Shown piece after piece: positions 38,843 to 47,522 of a DNA stretch of 64,000 nucleotides (position 1 is the stretch's first letter; every line of letters begins with the position of its first letter). The position numbers and the translations under genes were made by a program. The notes under the pieces are model-generated. The model did no database searches. It saw only the letters and a list, made by a program, of their open reading frames with translations, and had not been told where the DNA came from. The stretch covers positions 1 to 64,000 of the forward strand of contig NZ_FOXA01000010.1 of assembly GCF_900115595.1 (NCBI RefSeq), in the 5' to 3' direction. This DNA comes from Tranquillimonas alkanivorans. GTDB lineage: Bacteria > Pseudomonadota > Alphaproteobacteria > Rhodobacterales > Rhodobacteraceae.

Positions 38843-39966
38843 CAGATGATCTCCAGATCCGCGTGCAGTGCGCCTGCGGCCTTGATTGCCTGGAGGATGG
38901 AAATGGTCTCGGCCGCGCCGACGCCGATGGCGTTGAGCCCGTCCACCAGCCGCTGCAGGCTCACGTCGCCCTCGAGTACGGTGAACTTCGCCTCCCGCTC
39001 CTCGACCGCGACCGTGGTCTGGGGCACCACGACGGTTTCGCCGATCGAGATCGGCTCGGGCTGGCTGACCTCGATATCCTCTCGCACCATGACGGTCAGG
39101 CCGCCCTGGCTCACAGCCACCTTGTCGATGCGCACGTCCGAGCCGATGACGATCGTGCCCGAGCGTGCGTCGATGACCACCTTGGCCACGCTGTCGGGAT
39201 CGACGCGCAGGCTTTCGACGCGGGCCAGCACCTCGGGCATGTCGCTTTTGTCATGCGGCCGGACCTCGATGGTGGTCGGATCGAGCGCCGTCGCCGTGTT
39301 CGGCCCCAGCGCGTTGTTGATGACGTCCTCCACGCGCTCGGCAGTGGTGAAGTCGGGAACGCGCAGCGCGATGCGCACGCTGTCGAGGCTGCTGAAGGCG
39401 AAATCGACCTCCCGCTCGACCGTTGCGCCGTTCTCGATGCGGGCCACCGTCGGCACGCCCTCGACGATCGAGGCGTTGGCCCCCTGCGCCGCGTAGCCGG
39501 CCACCGCGATGGGGCCCTGTGCCACGGCATAGACCTCGCCATCGGCGCCGGTCAGCGGCGTCACGATCAGCGTGCCGCCCCGCAGGGACGAGGCATCGCC
39601 CAGCGACGACACGACGACGTCGAGCGTCCCGCCCAGCCGCGCGAACGGCGGCAGCATTGCGGTGACCATGACCGCGGCGGTGTTCTCGGTCTTCATCTCG
39701 TCTTCGGAAAGGTTGCCGACGCCCAGCCGCTCAAGCATCCCCTCGATGGACTTCTGCGTGAACGGGCTGTTGCGCAGCCGGTCCCCAGTGCCGTTCAGCC
39801 CGACGACGAGCCCGTAGCCCACCAGTTGGTTGCCGCGGACGCCTTCGAAGGTCGCGATGTCCTTGATCCGCACGTCCGCCTGCGCGGCGGGCGCGAGCAC
39901 CAGCACCAGCACCAGCACCACAAGAAATCCACGCAGAAACCGCGACACATACGACAGGCCAGACAT
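38842..39966 (-). CDS. flgI: Flagellar P-ring protein FlgI
   Basis: A 374-residue periplasmic protein with a signal peptide rich in Val-Leu repeats and the FlgI core VRIKDIATFEGVRGNQLVGYGLVVGLNGTGD right after cleavage (noted as residues about 32-62). FlgI builds the P ring around the rod. ATG at 39966 (MSGLSYV) is preferred over an upstream start at 39999, because the candidate operator begins at 39990. The signal peptide is coded by four CACCAG-type hexanucleotide repeats (about 39897-39921). Confidence 0.94.
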   Translation of the reverse strand: MSGLSYVSRFLRGFLVVLVLVLVLAPAAQADVRIKDIATFEGVRGNQLVGYGLVVGLNGTGDRLRNSPFTQKSIEGMLERLGVGNLSEDEMKTENTAAVMVTAMLPPFARLGGTLDVVVSSLGDASSLRGGTLIVTPLTGADGEVYAVAQGPIAVAGYAAQGANASIVEGVPTVARIENGATVEREVDFAFSSLDSVRIALRVPDFTTAERVEDVINNALGPNTATALDPTTIEVRPHDKSDMPEVLARVESLRVDPDSVAKVVIDARSGTIVIGSDVRIDKVAVSQGGLTVMVREDIEVSQPEPISIGETVVVPQTTVAVEEREAKFTVLEGDVSLQRLVDGLNAIGVGAAETISILQAIKAAGALHADLEII

Positions 39967-39989
39967 GTCCCCGATCTCGTCCCCGATTG

Positions 39990-40005
39990 CTTGCAGCAAG
40001 AATAG
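39990..40005. promoter_or_regulatory. Candidate flagellar operator, flgI / ftcR region
   Basis: CTTG (39990-39993), three bases, then CAAGAATAG (39997-40005). It is the tightest-spaced of four copies of this motif in the window, 23 bases before the flgI start and 137 bases before ftcR. Confidence 0.5.
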
Positions 40006-40056
40006 ACTTAGCCAGACAACAAGTAAATCATGTGTTTTAACAACATAAGGCTGCGG

Positions 40057-40069
40057 TTTCCTTGACTAT
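40057..40069 (+). promoter_or_regulatory. Promoter-like element before ftcR
   Basis: TTTCCTTGACTAT agrees at 12 of 13 positions with the element before flgE (44783-44795, minus strand). TTGACT looks like a -35 hexamer, but no good -10 was found at 16-18 bases, so the bound factor is uncertain. It ends 73 bases before the ftcR start. Confidence 0.35.
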
Positions 40070-40142
40070 ACATGCACAGGATGGGTACCGTTCGACATCT
40101 TCGGTTTCAGGGGCCCTCTGCACGAGACGGGCGGGATGCACG

Positions 40143-40895
40143 ATGCACATCTATGTCTTTGAGCCGCGGGCGGAGCGTCGGGGCGGTCTGTATCTCGAAC
40201 TCGAGAACGCGCGCCTGATCCCGGTCCCGGTCGAGGACGACTTCTTCAGGGGCGACCTGTCCCTTGTGACAGCAGAAGGCGCCGACACGCGGCCGTTCCT
40301 GCTGGCCGCGCAACCCGTGACAGCCGAACACGTGCGCAGGCTGCGGGCTGCTGGATGCCAGGGCCCGGTGCTCGTCCTGCGCGACTTCCGGAACTCGGGC
40401 GATGCGGCGCGGATGCTGGACGCGGGCGCGGACGACGACCTGGTCATCCCGCTGAAGGGGGCAGAGCTGGTGTCGCGCATCAACAGCGTCAACCGCCGCG
40501 CCTTCGGCCACGCCGCCGAAAGCGTCGCCATCGGAGAGATCACCGCCTATTTCGACGGCCGCGACCCCGAGATCTCGGACCGCACGGTGAACTTGTCCCG
40601 GCGCGAGCACGCGATTTTCCAGCACCTGGCGCTGAACGCGCACCGGGTGGTCAGCAAGAACGCGATCTACGAAGCCGTCTATGGCCTGTCCGAAGATCAG
40701 CCGTTCGACAAGGTGATCGACGTCTACGTCCACAAGCTGCGCAAGAAGATCTCGGCCAACACCGAAAGCGGGCACCACTACATCGAGACGGTGCACGGCC
40801 GCGGCTACCGCATCGCGCCGCCGGTCTCGGTCGAGGTCGGGTCCCTCGCCGTGACCTGCGCCGCCCCGGCGCCGCAACTGGCCGAGGCCGGGTGA
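40143..40895 (+). CDS. ftcR: FtcR/Rem-like flagellar transcription factor with degenerate receiver
   Basis: A 250-residue OmpR-type protein. The C-terminal winged helix (about 150-228) is intact: LSRREHAIFQHLALNAHRVVSK, IDVYVHKLRKKI and HYIETVHGRGYRI. The N-terminal receiver-like domain (1-110) lacks the acidic pocket, the phospho-acceptor Asp at the expected place and the invariant Lys (GADDDLVIPLK instead of the usual KP). This is like FtcR of Brucella and Rem of Sinorhizobium, which control flagellar genes. ATG at 40143 (MHIYVFEP) matches the family start. It is divergent from flgI and convergent with flgL. Confidence 0.82.
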   Translation: MHIYVFEPRAERRGGLYLELENARLIPVPVEDDFFRGDLSLVTAEGADTRPFLLAAQPVTAEHVRRLRAAGCQGPVLVLRDFRNSGDAARMLDAGADDDLVIPLKGAELVSRINSVNRRAFGHAAESVAIGEITAYFDGRDPEISDRTVNLSRREHAIFQHLALNAHRVVSKNAIYEAVYGLSEDQPFDKVIDVYVHKLRKKISANTESGHHYIETVHGRGYRIAPPVSVEVGSLAVTCAAPAPQLAEAG

Positions 40896-40901
40896 GCCGG
40901 T

Positions 40902-41984
40902 TTACATGAAGTTCAGGAACGAAAGCTTCGACAGCCGCGCCGTCACGGCATAGCTGGCCTCGAGCTGCGTTTGAAGCTCGCTCATCCGCGACGCGGCTTC
41001 GTATGGATCGACACCTTCAAGCTCGAGAACCTGGCTGTTGTAAAGCGCCATCCGGTCCTGCTGACCCGTCAGCGTCCGCTCCAGCCGCGCCTGCTGCGCC
41101 CCCAGCCGCGTCTCGGCCTCCAGAACGCCTTGGGTGCCGGATTGCAGCGCGTCGAAGGCCTCCTCCATCCAGGCGGCATAGGCGTTCGGGTCCTCGATAC
41201 GCGAAACGTCGACCGCCGCCATCATCGACAGCCCGCGCAACAGGTCGCGGAAGGCCGGGTCGTTGGCCTGCACGCCATACTCCAGCGTTTCGTCCTCGGC
41301 GACCCGCGCCGACTGGCGGGGCGACGGTGTGCCGTCCGCCTGCGCCTGTGGTGTACCGTTATAGAACGTCGCCTTGAAGTTCCGCTCGGGCCGGTCTGCG
41401 TTCGACCCGTCGAAAAGCGCAGCGACTTCGGCTGCCTTCGCCGCGGCGTCGGCGGCATCGGCGAAGCCGCCGCCCACGACGCCCTCAAGCACCTCCTGCG
41501 GGGACAAGCCCGTGCCCGGGTTGACCTCGGACCACGGCTGGACGGGCGCGCCGGCGGTCGCGGTGCCGGCGAACAGGGACGTGCGGTTGTAGGATGCGTT
41601 CAACTGCGGCTGGAGCGCCTCGAGCGCGGCGCGCGCCGTGCTCTGCAACGTGGTCGCCGTGTGGCTGGGCGCTGAGCGGTTGGAAGCTGCGAGGTCCAGC
41701 ACCTCCTGCCCCGTCTCCCGCACGCTCTTGAGCGCCGAGGCCGCGATGTCGAGCCGTCCCGACAGCAGCGTGTTCGAGGTGACGAAGTCCTCGGTCCGGC
41801 GAATGCCGTCGTGCAGCGACAGCGACTCCGCCGACCGGCGCCCCAGCGCGCGGTAGACGTCCGCCTTCAGCCCGGTCGAGACCTCTTCGGCCGCGCGGGT
41901 AAGCTCGCCGTTCAGCTCGGCCACCGTGCGGCGCTGGCTCAGGCCCGCGTAGTAAGAGGAAAACGTGTTCACGATGCTGCTCAT
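40902..41984 (-). CDS. flgL: Flagellar hook-filament junction protein FlgL
   Basis: The 360-residue protein has the flagellin-like N-terminus (VNTFSSYYAGLSQRRTVAELNGELTRAAEEVSTG, residues 4-37) and C-terminal ASRMSELQTQLEASYAVTARLSKLSFLNFM segment (last 30). FlgL joins FlgK to the filament. It follows flgK by seven bases. No cap-like insert is seen. It ends six bases from the convergent ftcR stop. Confidence 0.92.
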   Translation of the reverse strand: MSSIVNTFSSYYAGLSQRRTVAELNGELTRAAEEVSTGLKADVYRALGRRSAESLSLHDGIRRTEDFVTSNTLLSGRLDIAASALKSVRETGQEVLDLAASNRSAPSHTATTLQSTARAALEALQPQLNASYNRTSLFAGTATAGAPVQPWSEVNPGTGLSPQEVLEGVVGGGFADAADAAAKAAEVAALFDGSNADRPERNFKATFYNGTPQAQADGTPSPRQSARVAEDETLEYGVQANDPAFRDLLRGLSMMAAVDVSRIEDPNAYAAWMEEAFDALQSGTQGVLEAETRLGAQQARLERTLTGQQDRMALYNSQVLELEGVDPYEAASRMSELQTQLEASYAVTARLSKLSFLNFM

Positions 41985-41991
41985 AGCGACC

Positions 41992-43404
41992 TCACACCGC
42001 CTCGATCAGGGTGTCGAGCATCCGGCCCAGCGCCGTCATCATCTGCGCGTTCGCGGCATAGCTTTGCTCGATCATCATCAGTTGCTGCAGCTCGTCGTCC
42101 ACGTTGACGCCCTGCAGGTTCATCCGTGCCGCCTCGATCGCCTCGGCGCCGGCCGCAATGGTGTCGCGCCGGTCCAGCGCCGTCGTCCGGACGAGCTGCT
42201 GGTCCGCGATCAGGTTGGTCACGTAGTCCGACACCGCCACCTCGGCCCCGAGTCCCGCGCCGGCGTCGAAGGTCTGCGGCTGGTCGAGCACCGCCGCGAA
42301 TGCGCCGATCTGGCTCGGATCGCCGTCCACCCCCGGCCCGGTGGCGCCCATGCCGTCACGCAACCGCGACAACTGCCCGCCCGCCTCGGGTCGCGCGAGG
42401 TCGTTTACCGTGATCCGCGCCGCCAGCTCCGCGACACCGCCCGCGTCGAAGGCCGCTCCGGCATCGGTGAAGAGCCCCGCCTGCCCTGCTCCGAGCGAGG
42501 CATCCGCCTGCTCGAACCCCTCGACGAGCACGCGCGCGAACTCGTCAAGCTGCATCCCCATGCGCGGCAGGACCTGGGTCTTCAGATCGAACCGCGCCGC
42601 CAGACGGCCCTCGGAGAAGCCGCGCGCGCCTTGTGTGCCAGGCGTGACGTCGACGCCGCCCGCGTGAAGGCGACCGGTAGCGGCGTCGTAGGTCAGCGTC
42701 TGGACCGTCGTCCCCTCAAGCAACGCCGCCCCGCCCGAGAAGTGGACGTTCGTGCGCCCGGTCACGTCCAGAGATATCCGGAGGTCCGCGATCTCCGACA
42801 GCGCGTCGAGCTCCTGCGCCACCTCGTCCTGAAGCGCCGCGCGCCGCGCGGTCGCGCCGCCTTCGAGCGCGATCCGCCCGTTGAGGTCCGACAGCCGCTC
42901 AAGCGCGTCGTTCACCGTGGCCACGTCCGCCGCGATGCCGCGCTCGTTGTCGTGGCGCACCCGGTCGAGCGACTCCGACGCGCCGTTCAATTCGCCGCTC
43001 AGGGCTTCGGCGGCATCGAGCACGCCGCGCTGCGCGGCTTCGTTGCCGGGGTCGTTGTAAAGCAGGTCGAACGCCCCCTGCAGGTCGGTCAGCCGGCCCG
43101 AAAGAGACGATGCATCGCCGGGCTCGCCCAGATGCGCCGCGTGCGCCTCGAGCGAGGCGGCCAGCGTCTCCTGCCGTGCGATACGCGAGACTTCGCCCCG
43201 GTGCATCCGGTCGAGCGAGGCGTCGACATCGCGGCTGATCCCGGTGATCTCGACCGTGCCGCCCGCGCGCGCGGACAGGGAAACGCCGCGGCGGACATAA
43301 CCTTCCCGCCCCGCATTCGCGATGTTCTCGGACGTGGTCTGCGCCCACTTCTCGGTCGCCACGAGCCCGCTGCGGGCCGTCAGGATCGCGCTGGAAATGC
43401 TCAC
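41992..43404 (-). CDS. flgK: Flagellar hook-associated protein FlgK
   Basis: The 470-residue protein begins MSISSAILTARSGL and contains TSENIANAGREGYVRR, the rod/hook family motif, and the C-terminal NVDDELQQLMMIEQSYAANAQMM segment (split for length; about 435-457). FlgK caps the hook before FlgL and flagellin. The start codon is GTG. It follows flgE by 25 bases in the operon flgE-flgK-flgL. Confidence 0.94.
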   Translation of the reverse strand: MSISSAILTARSGLVATEKWAQTTSENIANAGREGYVRRGVSLSARAGGTVEITGISRDVDASLDRMHRGEVSRIARQETLAASLEAHAAHLGEPGDASSLSGRLTDLQGAFDLLYNDPGNEAAQRGVLDAAEALSGELNGASESLDRVRHDNERGIAADVATVNDALERLSDLNGRIALEGGATARRAALQDEVAQELDALSEIADLRISLDVTGRTNVHFSGGAALLEGTTVQTLTYDAATGRLHAGGVDVTPGTQGARGFSEGRLAARFDLKTQVLPRMGMQLDEFARVLVEGFEQADASLGAGQAGLFTDAGAAFDAGGVAELAARITVNDLARPEAGGQLSRLRDGMGATGPGVDGDPSQIGAFAAVLDQPQTFDAGAGLGAEVAVSDYVTNLIADQQLVRTTALDRRDTIAAGAEAIEAARMNLQGVNVDDELQQLMMIEQSYAANAQMMTALGRMLDTLIEAV

Positions 43405-43429
43405 GCCGCCGCTCCGTCAGCCACCCGGT

Positions 43430-44737
43430 TTAACGCTTCAGCCGCATCGTTTCGTCCAGCATCTCGTCCATGGTGGTGACGATTTTGGCGTTGGACGAAT
43501 AGGCGCGCTGCGTCTGGATCAGGTCGGTCAACTCCTGCGCAATCTCGACGTTCGAGCTTTCCAGCGCACCCGACGCGATCGACCCGGCCGACCCCTGCCC
43601 CGCCTCGACCATCCGGAACGCGCCGGACTCCCGCGACAGGAAATATGCGTTACCGTCGGCCGCGACCAAGCCGTTGGGGTTGGTCACCTGGGCCACGGGA
43701 ATGCTGAACAGCGCGGCGCGGTTGCCGTTGTCATAGATGCCGTACATCGTTCCCGACTGGTCGATCTCCATCCGCACGAGCGATCCGCTGGCCGAGCCGT
43801 CGCCGATGATCTCGGGCGGCGAGTAGTCGCCGGAGAACTGCGTCATCCCGCCGATCGTGTCGGGCGCGCCGAGCGACACGGTGATTTCTTGCGGGACCGC
43901 GCCGTTGTCCACGGTAATCGTCGCCTGCCCCGTCGCCGGGTCAAAGGCGAAACCCGCAGGCGCGGCGGCGAGGCCCGTCGCGTTCGAATAGAGGCTGGGC
44001 GAGCCGGCGAAGTCGCCGGAATCGTGGAAGTCCACCTGCACCGAGCCGTAGTCGACGCCCGCGTCGTCGCTGATCGTCAGCTGCCACTGGTTGTCATTCG
44101 CGCCCGGCTGCCAGGAAAACTGAAGGCGCTGCGCCTCGCCCAGGGGCGAGTAAAACTCCGTCGACGACACGAACGGATCACCGGGCGTGGCCACGCCCGT
44201 CTCCTGCGAGGGCAGGTTGCCCTTCAGGCTTATCTCGGTGGTCGGCCGCCCCGCCAGCTCGGCGCCGCCGAGCGTGACGGTGGACAGATCACCGAAGCCG
44301 GACCGGTCGACCTGACCCAGGGCGCCATCGGGACCGACCCGGTAGCCCGCAAGATAGAAGCCCGCCGCGTTCTGGAGGTTTCCATCGGCATCCGGATAGA
44401 ACGAACCGGCGCGGGTGAGCATGTAGTTCGACTCGACCGGGTCGTTCGGGTTCTTGGAGACCGTGAAGAACCCGTCGCCCGAGATCGCGAGGTCCGTCGC
44501 CCGCGACGTCTGGCGCAACGTACCCGCGGTTTCGAGATCCGCACCATGCACCGCCCGCACGCCCTGCGGCCCGGCCGAGCCGGGGCCCGAGGTCGTCGAC
44601 ATCGTCACGAGGTCGGCGAAAACGCGCTTGTAGCCGTCGGTATTCGCGTTGGCGATATTGTCCGAGATCTTCCCGACACGCGTCGATGTCGCAAGCAGAC
44701 CACTCACCCCGGTCTGCATGGCGTTCGTGATACTCAT
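43430..44737 (-). CDS. flgE: Flagellar hook protein FlgE
   Basis: A 435-residue hook subunit with the N-terminal KISDNIANANTDGYKR motif, the ISGDGFFTV segment, and the C-terminal SSNVEIAQELTDLIQTQRAYSSNAKIV region (about 398-424). Its ATG at 44737 follows a purine-rich GAAGAGG. A promoter-like element shared with ftcR lies 45 bases upstream. Confidence 0.95.
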   Translation of the reverse strand: MSITNAMQTGVSGLLATSTRVGKISDNIANANTDGYKRVFADLVTMSTTSGPGSAGPQGVRAVHGADLETAGTLRQTSRATDLAISGDGFFTVSKNPNDPVESNYMLTRAGSFYPDADGNLQNAAGFYLAGYRVGPDGALGQVDRSGFGDLSTVTLGGAELAGRPTTEISLKGNLPSQETGVATPGDPFVSSTEFYSPLGEAQRLQFSWQPGANDNQWQLTISDDAGVDYGSVQVDFHDSGDFAGSPSLYSNATGLAAAPAGFAFDPATGQATITVDNGAVPQEITVSLGAPDTIGGMTQFSGDYSPPEIIGDGSASGSLVRMEIDQSGTMYGIYDNGNRAALFSIPVAQVTNPNGLVAADGNAYFLSRESGAFRMVEAGQGSAGSIASGALESSNVEIAQELTDLIQTQRAYSSNAKIVTTMDEMLDETMRLKR

Positions 44738-44782
44738 GAACTGCTACCTCTTCTGCTCGGCTCAACGGGCTTTTTAATCAGG

Positions 44783-44795
44783 ATAGTCAAGAAAA
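44783..44795 (-). promoter_or_regulatory. Promoter-like element before flgE
   Basis: On the minus strand TTTTCTTGACTAT matches the ftcR element (40057-40069) at 12 of 13 positions. A further CAAGGACAG (44810-44818) next to it is one mismatch from the right half of the flagellar operator motif. Confidence 0.35.
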
Positions 44796-44847
44796 TGCCT
44801 CTGAGGATACAAGGACAGAATTATTTCCCGCATGCGCTATCCCTGCA

Positions 44848-46641
44848 TCACTCGGACGCGCCCGCCTCCAGCTCCCCCAGCGCCTCGAGGGTTCGCTCCG
44901 CCCGCGCCACGCGGTCCCGCGCCGTTTGCGCCCGCAGCGGCAGAACGCCGGGCACCGTGCCGGAGAGATCCGCTGCGACCTCGGACCAGCGCCGCGACTG
45001 CGCGGCATCCGGAAACGCCTCGGCGACTTCCGCGGCCAGGTCCGCATCACCGGCACGGTGGGCGGAGAGGAGGAGGTTCACCGCGTCCTCGAACGGCAGC
45101 CCAGCGCCCAGCGTGCGCCACAGCGCGGCGTAGTGATCCTGCGCCGCCGCCCATTCTTCCCGTGCGAAGCGGGCCTCGGCCATGAGCCGCAGGTAGTCCG
45201 GCGAGGGGCGCGCCATCTTTGTCGCCAGCACGCCGTCGACCTCGCCCGCCTCGGCACTGGCACGCGCCTTGAGGTGGTTCCACCTGTCGCGCAGACCCGG
45301 TGCGGTGATGGCACGGTCGAGCAACGCCGCGGCCTCGGCGTACCGTCCGCCGTCGATCAGCGCCTCGGCCCGCTTCAGCCGAAGCGCATCGAGCCGGGCG
45401 ACGGGCACGTCCTGCAGGCCGAGAGCCGAGGCCGCGGCAAGGTAGTCGTGCACCAGCCCGTATTCCCGCGCCGCAACGGCCGTGGCGCCGGCCGCGCGGA
45501 AGCGGTCGGCGAATCGTTCGCCCTGCGCGGCGAAGGTTTGGTCGAAGCGGTAATCGACCGCAATGCGCTGGTGGCCTGCGAGGAATTCCGTCAACGGCAT
45601 CTCACCCTCCGCGCCCCGCCCGTAATAATCCTCCATCAGCGCTCGCGCCTGCTGCCGCGCCAGGGCCGCCGCCTCGCTATCCGGGAAGTCCCGACCTATC
45701 TGGGCCAGCACCTCGAGCGCCGAGACAGTGTTGCCAAGTTCCAGGTCGATCTCAACGATCTCGCGCAGGGCGTGCAGGGCGTGCACGTCCCCGCGCCACA
45801 GGGTCCGGCTCAGGTCCAGGATCTCGCGGGCCTCGCGCGGCGACAACGCGCCCGTCCGCCGCCCCAGTTCGACCAGCGCCAGCCGCGCGCGCTGCGCGAA
45901 TACGCCCGCCTCCTGTGCCGCCGCCACGTAGCTATCGAAGGCGGCGACAAGCTGCCCGCCGCTCTCGGCCGCTTGGCCCAGCAGGAAGCGATAGGAGGGC
46001 GCAGCTTGCAGAGCGGGAATCGCCTCCATCCGTGCGGCAAGATCGCGCGCGGGGGCCCAGGCTTCGGCCTCGATGGCGGCCTCGAGCAGATCCGGCAGCA
46101 GGTACTCGGCCAGCGCCGTGGGTAGCGCGTCGATCTGCGCCACGACTTCTTCGAGCGTCGCGAGCTGCGCGTCGTTCCCCGCGCGCAGGTGCCTGACGGC
46201 CCGCCAGAGCGCGGCCTCGGGCCAGCCGGCGAAAGCCTCTGATCCAGGCAAGGTGCCGCCCGGCGCGAGCACCGCGTGCACCGCATCGAGGGCACGCCAG
46301 CGATCCGCCTGCGACGACGGCAGCGCCTGGGGGTCGAGCGCGTCGAGGACCGAGCGCGCCTCGTGCAGCATGACGTGCGAGAGGTAGAGCGCGGCGAGGT
46401 CGAGCGCAGCGCCGTGCAACCTGGCCTCGGGCGCATCGGGGGCCGAGACGGCGTCCGCCAGCGCCGCGCGATGCTCCAGGAACTCGCCCCGCTCGTATTG
46501 GGGCAGGCGCAGGCCCGCCACCGGCCGGGTTGCCCGCGCCTCCCCCTCGCCGAGCGCGGCCCGCGGCTGCACCGGCGCGTCCGTGGACGCCGCTGCCGCT
46601 GTCGCGCAAGCCAAGCACAACGGAAGAACAAGTCGCATCAT
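44848..46641 (-). CDS. Large periplasmic helical-repeat (TPR-like) protein
   Basis: This 597-residue protein has a signal peptide (about 1-19: RLVLPLCLACATAAAAS) and then almost only Ala/Leu/Arg-rich helical pairs, for example EILDLSRTLWRGDVHALHALR, ALEVLAQIGRDFPDSEAAALA and LRLMAEARFAREEWAAAQDHY (noted within residues 280-520), which resemble TPR/Sel1 repeats. It lies between flgE and flgF and shares the flgF promoter region with its candidate operator. A periplasmic repeat protein in a cluster with motE suggests a motor scaffold, like rhizobial MotC, but no homology to MotC is claimed. Unknown function. Confidence 0.7.
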   Translation of the reverse strand: MMRLVLPLCLACATAAAASTDAPVQPRAALGEGEARATRPVAGLRLPQYERGEFLEHRAALADAVSAPDAPEARLHGAALDLAALYLSHVMLHEARSVLDALDPQALPSSQADRWRALDAVHAVLAPGGTLPGSEAFAGWPEAALWRAVRHLRAGNDAQLATLEEVVAQIDALPTALAEYLLPDLLEAAIEAEAWAPARDLAARMEAIPALQAAPSYRFLLGQAAESGGQLVAAFDSYVAAAQEAGVFAQRARLALVELGRRTGALSPREAREILDLSRTLWRGDVHALHALREIVEIDLELGNTVSALEVLAQIGRDFPDSEAAALARQQARALMEDYYGRGAEGEMPLTEFLAGHQRIAVDYRFDQTFAAQGERFADRFRAAGATAVAAREYGLVHDYLAAASALGLQDVPVARLDALRLKRAEALIDGGRYAEAAALLDRAITAPGLRDRWNHLKARASAEAGEVDGVLATKMARPSPDYLRLMAEARFAREEWAAAQDHYAALWRTLGAGLPFEDAVNLLLSAHRAGDADLAAEVAEAFPDAAQSRRWSEVAADLSGTVPGVLPLRAQTARDRVARAERTLEALGELEAGASE

Positions 46642-46664
46642 GCGTGCGGGATCCGGTTATTTTA

Positions 46665-46684
46665 CTTGCTTCATACAAGAACAG
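46665..46684. promoter_or_regulatory. Candidate flagellar operator, flgF / repeat-protein region
   Basis: CTTG (46665-46668), seven bases, then CAAGAACAG (46676-46684). It lies 23 bases before the start of the periplasmic repeat protein, the same distance as at flgI, and 66 bases before flgF. Confidence 0.5.
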
Positions 46685-46750
46685 GCTACAGAATCGCCGT
46701 GCTCGCAACAAGCATCAACAAGATCCAGACGGAAGACGCCGCGCCCAAGC

Positions 46751-47497
46751 ATGGATAATTCGACCTACGTCTCCATCTCTCTCGCAAGCGCGATGCGCCG
46801 GGCGCTCGAAGTGTCGGCCAACAACATGGCCAACGCCAACACTGCGGGCTTCAAGGGCGAGCGCGTGGTCTTCGAGTCCTACATGCACACCGAGTCGGGC
46901 AGCGGTGACGGGACCAGCTTCGTGCTTGACAAGGGTTCGTACCTCGACGGCACGCAGGGCACGATCACCCACACAGGCAACCCGCTCGACGTGGCGGTGC
47001 AGGGCGATGGGTGGCTGTCTTATCTCACGCCGACGGGGCAGCGGGCCTATGGCCGCGACGGCCACCTCACGGTCGACGCGCAGGGCAACCTGATGACGCT
47101 GAGCGGGGCGCGGGTGCTCGACGCCGGCGGCGGCCCCATCGCGCTGCCGCCCGATCTGAACGGCGAGGTGACGATCTCGGCCGACGGCGCGATCACCACG
47201 CCGCAGGGCGATGTCATCGCGGCACTCGGCCTGTTCGACGTCCCCGAGATCCAGTCGTTCGAGCGCATCGGCGCGGGCATGTTCGTCCCGCCGGGCGAAG
47301 GCGATCTGCCCCAGCCGGTCCCCGCCATCGGCACCACCGTCGTGCAGGGCGCGGTCGAGGGCAGCAACGTTGAGCCCATCGTCGAGATGACGCGCATGAT
47401 GGACATCCAGAAAGCCTATGAACGGTCGGTCAAGCTGATGGGCAGCGAGGACGACCTGCGCAAGGACGCCCTGCGGCGTCTGGGCCAGACCACGTGA
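46751..47497 (+). CDS. flgF: Flagellar proximal rod protein FlgF
   Basis: The 248-residue protein has the rod motif SANNMANANTAGFKGER near residue 22, VAVQGDGWLSY, and the C-terminal EPIVEMTRMMDIQKAYERSVK segment (split in description; about 213-233). FlgF forms the proximal rod; FlgG follows 25 bases later. ATG at 46751 was chosen because family members start just before SLASAMRRALE. Confidence 0.94.
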   Translation: MDNSTYVSISLASAMRRALEVSANNMANANTAGFKGERVVFESYMHTESGSGDGTSFVLDKGSYLDGTQGTITHTGNPLDVAVQGDGWLSYLTPTGQRAYGRDGHLTVDAQGNLMTLSGARVLDAGGGPIALPPDLNGEVTISADGAITTPQGDVIAALGLFDVPEIQSFERIGAGMFVPPGEGDLPQPVPAIGTTVVQGAVEGSNVEPIVEMTRMMDIQKAYERSVKLMGSEDDLRKDALRRLGQTT

Positions 47498-47522
47498 CGG
47501 GACGGGAAAGGAACACCGCACC

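Noticed and set aside
40062-40142. TTG-start extension of ftcR by 27 residues
   Set aside because: The extension is not family-like and overlaps the promoter-like element; MHIYVFEP at 40143 is the better start.
41965-45133. Two long plus-strand frames opposite flgK and flgE
   Set aside because: Arg/Gly/His-rich composition without motifs; the minus-strand flagellar genes explain the region.
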